Under the pieces are notes generated by a model. The model was not told the origin of the DNA, did no database searches, and saw only the letters and a list, made by a program, of their open reading frames with translations. A program made the translations under genes and the position numbers. From contig CM074185.1 in the NCBI GenBank assembly GCA_037179385.1, positions 48,735,000 to 48,798,999 on the forward strand: a stretch of 64,000 nucleotides of DNA. The letters run 5' to 3'. Of this stretch, positions 23,738-32,745 are shown in pieces (the stretch's first letter is position 1; each line of letters opens with the position of its first letter). This stretch comes from Holothuria scabra (taxonomy: Eukaryota > Echinodermata > Holothuroidea > Aspidochirotida > Holothuriidae).

Positions 23738-23855
23738 TATTTCAAACCTTTTGGCTGTTTAATTTATCTAAATTCTAGCCTTCCGCTATTTGTATCTCCT
23801 CGGAGATCCAGCCTTTCAATTCTGTAGCACCGTTGTTTTACAGTTTCTCCGTCAT

Positions 23856-24019
<164 letters not shown>

Positions 24020-24119
24020 CATGATAGGTGGCCTGTGTTGGGAAGTAAAGAAACCAAATAACAAAAAAACACAAAAAATGGATACATTCATTTCCAACTA
24101 AATTATAAATCCGTGAATA

Positions 24120-24160
24120 CAAAATATTTCGGGCTTAAATTACACAGCCTTAATCAGTTG
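24120..24160 (-). ncRNA. Hammerhead motif, core mutated
   Basis: Minus strand: CAA, CTGATTA (the invariant G is T), stem II GGCT/AGCC, GAA, palindrome ATAT, U, TTG. The core change should abolish cleavage. It is the inverted partner of 24251-24292. Confidence 0.5.
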
Positions 24161-24250
24161 TAAAAAAAACACTATTGCAAAAAAGACTATATACACGTAC
24201 TCTAACTTCTTCCTCGCTAAGGTATCAACTGCTTGGGTGCCCATGAACGC

Positions 24251-24292
24251 CAACTGATGAAGGGTTGTGTAATTTAAGCCCGAAATATTTTG
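24251..24292 (+). ncRNA. Hammerhead ribozyme motif
   Basis: Plus strand: stem I CAA, core CTGATGA, extra A, stem II GGG-TT pairing with AA-G-CCC (one bulged G) around a 9-base loop, core GAA, palindromic ATAT as stem III, U at the cleavage position, TTG. The core is intact; the stems are weak. Confidence 0.55.
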
Positions 24293-24363
24293 TATTCACG
24301 GATTTAAACTTTAGTTGGAAATGAATGTATCTATTTTTTGTGTTCTTTAGTTATTTGGTTTGG

Positions 24364-24582
<219 letters not shown>

Positions 24583-24587
24583 TTAAT

Positions 24588-24632
24588 CTGCAGACAGTAC
24601 TGTTTCGACCTTGGTAGGTCTCCTCAGTGCAG
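24588..24632 (-). ncRNA. Near-perfect hammerhead ribozyme of a PLE
   Basis: Minus strand, in order: stem I CTGCA; core CTGAGGA; stem II GACC and GGTC around a TACCAA loop, fully paired with no extra A; core GAA; stem III as the ten-base palindrome ACAGTACTGT (four pairs with a TA loop, or a ten-pair dimer); C at the cleavage position; TGCAG closing a five-pair stem I. Every invariant hammerhead position is satisfied. It lies about 350 bases downstream of the GIY-YIG stop codon of the same-strand PLE, which is where PLE hammerheads are expected. It is the best candidate here for self-cleavage. Confidence 0.85.
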
Positions 24633-24662
24633 CTCAGAGTAGATTTCAAGACGAAATGACAA

Positions 24663-24813
24663 GACTGACACAGGCATAACCTGCGTCAGTCCAGCCATTC
24701 ACGGTACATTGCTTGCGAATACCAAAGTGCACAAGCTCAAAGAGCGTGCTATGCATAAAGCGAATAGTATTACGCCTTGGCTAAAGTGCCAAGACTACAC
24801 AAGCAATGTACCG
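24663..24813. repeat. Hairpins between the PLE hammerhead and (AT)n
   Basis: A hairpin at 24663-24691 has arms GACTGAC/GTCAGTC, one A-C mismatch, CAGG/CCTG and a CATAA loop. A perfect 14-bp inverted pair (CGGTACATTGCTTG) lies at 24702-24715 and 24800-24813. Both are in the presumed untranslated or terminal part of the PLE. Confidence 0.6.
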
Positions 24814-24885
24814 TCTCGAAATTTAAAAGTGCTCAACAGAACACGGTCATACCGAAGCACTACCGTGTAATGGGGCGAAAATACT

Positions 24886-24977
<92 letters not shown>
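24886..24977. repeat. (AT)n microsatellite
   Basis: AT dinucleotides ending two bases before the stop codon of the minus-strand PLE frame. Confidence 0.95.
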
Positions 24978-24978
<1 letters not shown>

Positions 24979-24979
<1 letters not shown>

Positions 24980-25510
24980 TAACATTTGTTTACCCCATAG
25001 GGATGTAAAGTATGGCACTGGGCCAGCAAGTAACCATCTCTTTTGGTGAGAAGGGAGTCAATGTTTTGTGAGGCATTAATTTGCTCAATATTAATTAATT
25101 TTATTTCAGAAATATGATGTGAAGCATGATTAAAATGCACTGCCAGCTCACATCTCCCTCTATTAGTAAGAAGGTCCGATTTGTGATTCCTGAACCTGAT
25201 TTTAAATTCAGTGGCTGTTGATCCTACATATTGCTTCTGACATTTTAAGCAAGTAGCTTAATAGATAACACATTTACTGGTAAATGACATATAACTCCTT
25301 ATGTAATACACCTTCTTCGTAGTACAGCTAGAAAAAGAGGAACAGTGTAATAAAAAAATAATGCAAAGGTCGCATCTTGATCGATTACATTTATAGCACC
25401 CCAAGTCAGTGGTATTCGTTGTTGCGTTTTGATAAGGTGGTTTCGATCTCATTAGCATATCCTTAAGGGATTTGCATTTCCGGTTTCTCTTGTTTTTTTG
25501 CTCGTCGGGT
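24979..25510 (-). pseudogene. PLE C-terminal region with GIY-YIG endonuclease, one in-frame stop
   Basis: Minus strand, from about 25510 down to the TAA at 24979-24981, one frame is kept for about 170 codons and broken only by a TAA at 25258-25260. In order: a basic segment, the block LMRSKPPYQN, a zinc-knuckle-like motif GCYKCNRSRCDLC, the spacer TKKVYYIRS, then CLKCQKQYVGSTATEFKIRF (GIY-YIG core, with YVG at the usual position), a conserved FRNHK, and [14 protein letters not shown], which closes the domain. The usual Trp in the REAYW-like block is Gly here. The reverse transcriptase upstream is missing or unrecognisable beyond a TAG near 25515. It is younger than the PLE at 10540, judging by the single stop. 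Confidence 0.8.
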
Positions 25511-26588
25511 TTCTAAATGGATAATTTTTAGCAGATTTGGAGTGGTTGATATTGGCTTTCTTGGTTTGGATTACAGTCGTGCAAAAGCTTTCTACTTGCC
25601 AGCTCATACCATCTGGATTGTTTCTATCTCCTGTAGGTATTTTTTCAGTGGGAATGCACAAATTTGTTCCAAAATCAAACTTTGTGTTGTGGGTAGAATA
25701 TTTGAGTCAAAGTGGTTTGAGGAAATTTGCACTTTCGTGGCCTGTGCTGCCAGCCATTGGCCAGTGAAACAACCATCCCCATGTTGAGTCAATGTTGTCC
25801 CAAGGGGCGCAACGTTACCACTATTACCTCACATGATCTCACTTACTTCTTGGGTGGAGTGGACATACCCAGTGGAGTACGAGACGGGTGCAGGGGCAGA
25901 CAGGCACTATATTGCTGCAAAATCAAAATTCGTTGAGTAATTTTGGGAAAATTCGGACAAGAATTTGGAATATATTAGGACAGTTCTTTAATTTTGAAAA
26001 AAAATTGCCCGAAATGGTGAAAAATTGGAGCGAAGGTTTAATAAATAGTGGGACTTTTCAATTGCCAAATTAATTCTACGGACAGACAGAAGGGTGTTCA
26101 GGTACACTGGCTTACGGTTTGCCACCCATCTTGCTCTAGAGACAAACACGGGCAACGGTTGTGAAAGTCGGGTAATTTCCTTTTAGATACTTTAATAATG
26201 CAGGGTGAGAATGTCTTTCCATAAGTCTGCTGGAAAATTCATTCAAACATTTTTTGTAATGTTACTTTTTTTCAAAAGTAAAATCATATATATAGTCTAA
26301 AGTTATGGCAGGCAAACAATTTCATCAATATTTATTGAACTTAGCTAAGAGTAGCGTAAAATTAAATAGCACGTTTTCAATTCCGTTTTATGGTTTTACC
26401 ACAAAAATATGCAAGGCCATTTCATCCATTGGTATTGTAACATTTGATCTGGTAATTTTCTGATCAAATAGCGATTGCTTACATCCCCTTATAACCTTGG
26501 GGCAGTCTGACAGTCTGAGGGAGTCCGATTTTCGAAATTTCTTTCCTAGCAAAGTTTTAGTTTTAAGTGAATCTTTTTAAAAAAAGGA
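25511..26588. other. Non-coding stretch, no gene seen
   Basis: Short open frames on both strands (25452-25936) have no recognisable domain. The text near 25855-26070 resembles dispersed-repeat DNA. Confidence 0.45.
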
Positions 26589-26780
26589 TCCTCAAAATGG
26601 CGACTGATAAGATCCCCTATAAGCGTAGGAAATGCCATTTTTACTGCCTCAGGTGTACGAGTTTTTAAAATTTATGGACGCTCCGCGCCAACCAGTGGTG
26701 ACGCTCTGGTTAGATTGTCTTTCGGACAGAATTAAATTTTTCGGGCAAAAATATCTTCTGCCCCCAACCTGAAATGTTCC
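26589..26780 (-). repeat. Copy of the internal unit of the hAT-like element
   Basis: In reverse complement it matches 6937-7260: GGTTGGCGCGGAGCGT with the neighbouring GCGTCACCA and similar flanks. It shows that the unit is dispersed in the genome. Confidence 0.55.
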
Positions 26781-28638
26781 CCAACGCCTATGAAAATAAC
26801 TTACTCAATCGTGCACTGAAACAGCTACTTGCAACATAGAGCATGATTTCGAATTTTAACCCTAGGATCCGTAGTCCATTTGGATGAAAAGAGATAATCA
26901 GTATTTCCAAAATGTGTTTGAATTTGAGAAAAATCATAAATTTTCTCATCAGAATTAAAGACAATTATACCTGGCATTTCTTGCAAATGCCATTTCCAGC
27001 CATCTGTTAGGTGGTTAAAATCCAAAATTTTCTTTGTACGATCCTCACCAGCCAATTTTATTCCTACGCTCTGGTAGTAAACTCCAGCCTCCCACAAAAG
27101 TATCCCCCATGCCCACACGAAAAAAAAAAAAAAAAAAACAGTATCTGTTATGTAATGAACGTGCATCGTATCAAATCCGCGTGTCATTTATGGACTCATC
27201 CTGCCCAGCAACCCCCAAAACATAATGAGAAGTATCATATTGCATATTCCGAAACCGTTTTTCACCACCCCTTTAACCCCATTACCCTCCATTATAAGTA
27301 GGGGGAACTTTTCAGCCCGGAGATTACATTTTTCAAATCAGTGCCCCGAAAACCTTTGACACCTGATTTTCAGTCGCACCGTATAAATGTTTGGGAACAC
27401 GCTGATCGAAAATGCTAAAAAATAACTTATTAGGTAGTATTCATTCTGAAAGATAACACATGCGTGGATACCCTGGAATTGGGCTCCCTCTCGCAACATT
27501 TACAGCAAGACCCGGAAGTTGAAACGTGGATTTTCCCATCCCTATACCGCTACACTAATTTGGAAGTTTATTCTCGATTTGTCTCATTAAACGGCCTCCC
27601 TTGGCCAAGGAGGAGGGGTCATTGAAAAAGTTCGAGTTTCTTTGAAAAAAACTAGGTCTGTGCTACGCCAATACAAAGCTAATCTAAGACACGCACACAC
27701 TTGTTTCAGTTCCGGGTTCAAAGCAGTGAAGCTTTTCTTTTTTCCCAACACCCTATAAGCGAACTTAAATGTACTTTAGTTAAAAACACGTATGTTAATT
27801 CGTTAGATCGATGATTTAATGACATACCAGCACGAATGTGTTATAAAGTGTCAGATAACTTGGTAACAAGTTCAAAGTTTAAATTTATTTCCCAGCACTT
27901 TAGGCAGATAGATTCAAGTTAAATTTTTTTCTCTTTAGCCGCCTGTTACGACAGACGGGAAATACCATTTGCATATCCTATAACCGCCAACCCACAGGTG
28001 TGAACAGGCGTGACGCCAGGATTCCCCAGACAGGGGGCCAAGCTCCCCGACAGGAGTGCCAGCATTTTAAGTTCCTACATAGACTTTGAGTTCGTCCCGT
28101 TGAGAGATGACTCAGCAGTTTAAAGGCGCGCGTAGCCCGCGATTTTTTGGCATGCTTTTCTACAAAAACTTAAAAATCTGGAGTTCATTTTGAAGACAAA
28201 ATTTAACATTTTTGCAAATAAATTGGCTTTTGTAAGTACCATTAAAAATTTCGGGCGTTTACTGAAAAGCTGTCCTTTATATGGGCAAAATAAAAAACGT
28301 TACATAGGCGAGAGCTAAATATCTTTCGGGGTTACGCATTAAATCATACTAGGCCTACGTACTAAGGCTTCAACACGAATCTAAAAGTTTGCCAGACAAG
28401 TTGTTTTCCTTTTTGGAACGGAGAGTTAAAAATTATTAAGTGCTTATTTATTGGAGAAATTTTGTTTTTTGGTACGACTATAATTAAAAACGTTTTTTTC
28501 ATTGATGTACCTTTCAAGAGCAAAATTAGATACAATGTCGGGGTGATTCACAGACTTGTTGACTTTGGTTATTTATTGCACGGAGTATCCATCGAAATTG
28601 GAGATTATGCCACTTTTAACAATGTGAAAATTGTAAAT
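26781..28638. other. Non-coding stretch, no gene seen
   Basis: It contains a poly(A) run (27121-27138) and unique sequence. An open frame of 120 codons on the minus strand (26825-27187) runs through the A-run and has no domain. Confidence 0.5.
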
Positions 28639-28639
28639 T

Positions 28640-30030
28640 TATGCCAGATTTTGGGGGGTTTTACGGAAGAATTTGATCTTCTTGTAGGAAAAATTAAGTA
28701 TGGGGTGATGTGTAGTTTTGTTGGGGTTACTGAATGTGGATTCAACTTCACAATGTCCAGTTAGGGGGAAAGAACTGGGGTCCCTGCAGTTGCAGCCACT
28801 GGGGTTGTCACTTCTGGCATTGTCGGCAAGTATAGATTTGTTATGGGTGCTTAATATCTGCTGTAGGTTATGCATCAGTAACTGATTTAACTGTATTCCC
28901 ATTGAAGATTTTGTGGAGAAGGTGGTCCTTTGGAAATGCATCATCAATAATTTTTAGGAAATTTCCACGGACAGTGGTGGATACGTTTTTGCTGGGGGGG
29001 AGGGTTGAACCGGGTAATTTTGGGTTTCCTTTTGAGTCTCTGTGCATGTGTGGAGGGTATAGGTGTGAATTACAGGTCGTGATCTTAGTCGTTTTTTCAG
29101 GGATTCCTGGTACACGAGTTTGGCTGTGCTAAATGTCGTAGGATAGTGAGGACAGGCGTTTGTTGATGGCATTTGCCTAATGATAGGGTGTGGGGGGTTG
29201 GACTTTTTGTGAACATACACTGTAAAAAATGTCTGTAATATTACAGAATTTTTGTACAATTACAGAGGTATAAATAAAGAAATACAACAAAGAATACATA
29301 AAAAGTGCTTTCAATGACTTGGCAGCACTTGTTATTCTTTTGTTTTTCTTTATTTTATTTTCTGTAAATGTACAGACATTTTTTACAGTGTAGAGTGTCG
29401 TGTTGTACGGCTCATGGGTGCCGCTTTGTAGGTCCAGTGTAACATCCAGAATGGCTATCCTTTTGTTTGCGTCAATAGCTGTTTAGACCGTACTGATTGA
29501 ATGGGGAACAGAGCTCTTTCTTAATTAATTCGACTCTTCTTGGTGAGATATTGGTTACACCTAGGCCATGAACGCGGTAAAGGCCGAGGTCAGGGCCCAA
29601 CGATGCGGTAATTTGGCTTTAAAGGAATATTTGTACCAACTCACATGTCTCGCAGCTACCCATAGGTACGCCGAATAAGCTATGCCTTTCCTTCCCTCTG
29701 GTTCATTGCCGCTATATAGGCATGAATCCTTGGCTTGAATTATAATTTCAAGTTCGTCTGCTGTAATGCTATCGCGCTCCCCTGTGAAAATGAGGGCAAA
29801 TGAGGGCAAAAGATCTGGTGTAATGAATGGGTAAATCTGTACCACAGCGACGGAAATGAATGACTGGGCTTTTTCTTTTAATTTTTCTCAACCACTGTAA
29901 TCCCGATGACGTATTCTTCCACTGGTTGAGTTGCAGCTTATTCGGGAAGGATTGGTTGAATCGATCAAGTATAAGTTGATAAGCTTGGGTTATCAACCGA
30001 TACACCAAGTTTATCGAATTATTGGGCATT
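28640..30030 (-). pseudogene. Older PLE-like reverse transcriptase remnant, split by a MITE
   Basis: Minus-strand blocks in order, with frame changes between them: QLNQWKNTSSGLQWLRKI (about 29900-29950), QIYPFITPDLL with ITADELEIIIQAK (about 29730-29845), GSCETCELV (about 29645-29670), LYRVHGLGV (about 29565-29590), KKELCSPFNQYGL (about 29490-29530), ILDVTLDLQSG (about 29435-29470), then the MITE, VHKKSNPPHPIIRQ (about 29165-29215), [19 protein letters not shown] (about 28905-28960) and CNCRDPSSFPLTGHC (about 28755-28800). This matches a GIY-YIG-type retroelement lineage in which motif C reads RDDG; here it is RVHG, so both catalytic Asp residues are lost. The nuclease itself is truncated after the cysteine block. 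It is a different, older lineage than the PLE pieces at 9.7-25.5 kb. Confidence 0.65.
29216..29392. mobile_element. MITE with 22-bp perfect terminal inverted repeats, TA duplication
   Basis: About 175 bp. The ends read TACACTGTAAAAAATGTCTG (plus TA) and its exact complement, where the outer TA on each side is the target duplication. The inner parts are also inverted (TAAATAAAGAAATACAACAAAGAA against TTCTTTTGTTTTTCTTTATTT-like), so the whole can fold on itself. CACTGTAAAAAA ends and TA flanks resemble those of the 10.8-kb element at 12944 (CACTCTAAAAAAAG), so the two may be relatives. It sits in the PLE-like coding remnant. Confidence 0.85.
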
Positions 30031-30210
30031 TAGCGTCTATAAACCAAGTTTGTCAACCGATAAGCCAAGTTTTTTTTTTAATAAACCAGGTTTATCAATT
30101 TGATAAATCTTCACCAAAGAAGCAATACACCTGGTTTAACAAATCGAACAACCTGGTTTATCAGCCGTTAAACCAAGTTTATCGAATTATTGGGCATTTG
30201 GCTTGTCATA
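29940..30210. repeat. Degenerate minisatellite of AACCAAGTTTATC-like units
   Basis: Several diverged copies of an about 20-bp unit based on ACCAAGTTTATC, including a longer block (GTTTATCGAATTATTGGGCA plus TTTGGC/TTTAGC) present twice, at about 30009 and 30177. It overlaps the N-terminal edge of the PLE-like remnant. Confidence 0.6.
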
Positions 30211-32649
30211 GGTATGCGTACGCTGGAGAGAAAGTTGTGGAAAGTAAGCGAGGAATAGGAGAAGGACGAAAAATGCTGGATTACAACTTCTCAACGGGGG
30301 GACGTTGAAAGAGAATATCTATCGTTCAAAGCATAAAGAAAGAGCGATCAAACGTGGATGAGAACTGGGCCGGGAGGTGAACATCCTAACAGTGTGAACT
30401 TTGCACCGAGAAAGTACGTGTTCTTTTCAAACTCGAGCAGTCGGTGTATTTATTGGGCAGTAAGTACGATCTGCCACATGTAAAGACCATTTCTGTAAAA
30501 TTGTTTAGCGTAACGTTGAACTGAATTAGGCCCTATAGTGTCATTCTCGTTTATCCTCAAGTGTGTTTAGTGTCTTTAATGATCTGATGAATAGCCTATG
30601 CAATAATGGGATGGGACTAAATCATGATAATTAGGGCTTTAGTGTTTTTTCAAAAACATCAGGATCTTGTGGAAAATAATATTCCTTTTTGTATGTCAAA
30701 ATTGAACAAATTGACCATCAAACGGTCTGGTTCTTCTACACGATCAAGGTAGATGAAGATCAATTGAGTTCAATACGAAACCGAAGATGAAATGCTTACC
30801 ATGACTTAAGTAGGGCCGGTCCTATATCCATCTGTGACTCAAGTCACAGTAGGTAGATGTTGAGATCACAATTTCCAAATTTCCTGACTAGCTAACTCTT
30901 GGGCTAATGCGTAATATAATCCCTAATCCTAACAAAAAATACAATCGATACAACATAATAAAGACAGCCAACCAAGAAATTCCTTTTAAAGAATTGCCCA
31001 TTTGCTGCATTATGTTGGTTGTAAAGTAAGCAGGTATCATTTATGAAAAAAAAAACCCAAGAAACCGAAACGCCCACTACCTCTTGTAAAGGTCCAGAAG
31101 AAAAGCCCGCTTTTCTAACGTTTAGCCATATCTCTAAATGAACAATTAAGAATGCACACGAGGATTTTTTTGAGCAGCCTTACTCCTACTGTCCTAACTG
31201 ACCTACATTGGTGTAGCGGGGGTGGAGGACAAAGACAAAATCTTAGGGTGATGTTAAATGCCGCCTTGCGCGGCCTCGGTGGCACCACCAGTGCTTTAAC
31301 AATAAATAATAACCAGACAATGACTCCATGTTTTCCAAAGGAATAGATCATAAGCTATCATTTCAATATGTTTTTTTAGTCCCATGATACGATGAGTTTA
31401 TCGAATAAAGTAAAAGTAGCTAGTAGCTACTCTACTTAAGAAAAGTGAAAGGAAAGGTTGTTGACTTAAGTTATAAACACTTAATTTTCCTTTTGTGAAG
31501 GAAGAATCATGCTTTTCACTTGAGGACAATGAAATTCAACGTATTAAATATCAATACATTTACAATACGTGACATATTTCATACATACAATTTTGTAAGG
31601 TTCCTTAATTAACCTTAACGTACAGCATTGTTGTAATCCAGCCAGCCGGGTAATAATATATTGGTTCTTTAACAACGGGACTTTTCAACTACTTCAGTGT
31701 TTCCAAGTAAAAACAGCTAATTTGAAAGAGGTATCAAGGAGACGAAAAAATCACTAAAAAGAGGTAAAGGGAACAATAATTTGAATGCTATTTTGATATT
31801 TAAGGCAATGTCAATGTCACTAGTGAAGCCTGTACATCACAGCAAATGACAACAAAGACTGTCGTATTTATGACATTGTTGGTAATAACAGCTACACGGT
31901 AAATCATTTCCAGCTGTTTAAATTATATGACAAGGTATTTCTTGATTTGCTGTTGTCATTGTGTTGTATTGGTTGCATTCTTCGTTAGAGCAAGGATAAG
32001 TTCAAGTGTTAGCTCTACCATTAGCCAGTTGGAACATTTCCTGTAAAACAGTGCGCATCAACCTATGCTTTGACCTTTACAACGTTATGCATTATTTATG
32101 TATTTAACGACCTACCCGACTGCACTGACATATCACAATTCAAATGTAGCGCCGACCAGTCTATTTTTCACATGATCCATGAATGGGCCCAGTATGAGAA
32201 AATTAAATGTAAAAACAAGAACGAACATCTAGGTGCGGCTTTTCTCTGTGAGCTGTTTGAGACTTGATAGTGTACGTTATCTGTTTTTACGATATTAAAG
32301 CCTTCCTTTGTGCATTTGATCTTTTTGGTAGCATATATTGTAGCCGTGGTGATTACAACACGGCTACAAACAGTGGTGAAACAGGGTAGTGAAACAGCTT
32401 CAGTGTGTAGAAGGATAGAATGATGGTTTGAAGGGGTGGCAGTTTTCAGATAGGGAGGCATAGAAAGACGTGAGAGATGGATGACGACTGATTAAGTTTG
32501 TGAGAGGTGTTGTAATAGGAAGCAAATTATTAAATTTACTGAAGTAGGACTGTAGAGCGGGTCCCGATAGACGAATGGTAGGTTGATGATTTGGCAGTTT
32601 TTTAATAGAGGATGGTCGTGGAAAGACGTATTAGTGGGGATGAGTCTGA
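30211..32649. other. Non-coding stretch, no gene seen
   Basis: Unique AT-rich DNA. The short frames at 31115-31351 and 32070-32461 show no domain. Confidence 0.5.
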
Positions 32650-32745
32650 GAAGTTAGTTAGATGGAGTTTATGTTCCAGTTTCTAACTATTTGGTTAAGT
32701 GGGACGGATTTTTCAGTTCTGGCTCACTGGCTTGTTTTCCCCGAG
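32650..32745 (-). mobile_element. Body fragment of the tRNA-SINE family
   Basis: Shares GTTAGATGGAGTTTA, CCAGTTTC.AAC and CTGGCTCACTGGCTTGTTTTCCCC-like blocks with 2889-3010 in the same orientation. The tRNA head is absent. The edge carries TTAGTTAG, which suggests a (CTAA)n-type 3' tail. Confidence 0.65.

Larger units (their letters stand above)
12942..23739. mobile_element. 10.8-kb TIR transposon, CACTA-like (EnSpm-like), carrying a SAM gene
   Basis: The left end starts at 12944 with CACTCTAAAAAAAG and the right end finishes at 23737 with its complement. 25 of the first 27 bases match. TA sits on both sides (12942-12943 and 23738-23739). Both ends carry many short TGGTCA/TTGACC motifs, densest in 23480-23725, as expected for subterminal transposase-binding repeats. 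CACT-type ends with subterminal arrays fit the CACTA/EnSpm superfamily, although the duplication here is TA rather than the classical 3 bp. Between the ends lie a spliced SAM-domain gene and a truncated C2H2 frame. No complete DDE transposase was found, so this copy is probably non-autonomous. Confidence 0.65.
24025..24363. mobile_element. Inverted pair of PLE terminal repeats, no coding sequence between
   Basis: About 24030-24160 is repeated as its complement at about 24251-24360; both arms contain TTTCCAACTAAA-, TATTTCGGGCTTAAATTACA- and AACAAAAAA-type blocks. The arms are separated by about 90 bp and flanked outside by the (AT)n tracts at 23859 and 24364. Each arm carries a hammerhead motif pointing towards the outside. 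It looks like a head-to-head pair of PLE ends whose body is lost. Confidence 0.7.

Noticed and set aside
26825..27187. 120-codon minus-strand frame
   Set aside because: It passes through a poly(A) run, which supplies a Phe stretch; no domain or splice support.
28462..28764. 100-codon plus-strand frame
   Set aside because: It is largely antisense to, or beside, the minus-strand PLE-like remnant, which has recognisable family blocks; no domain in the plus frame.
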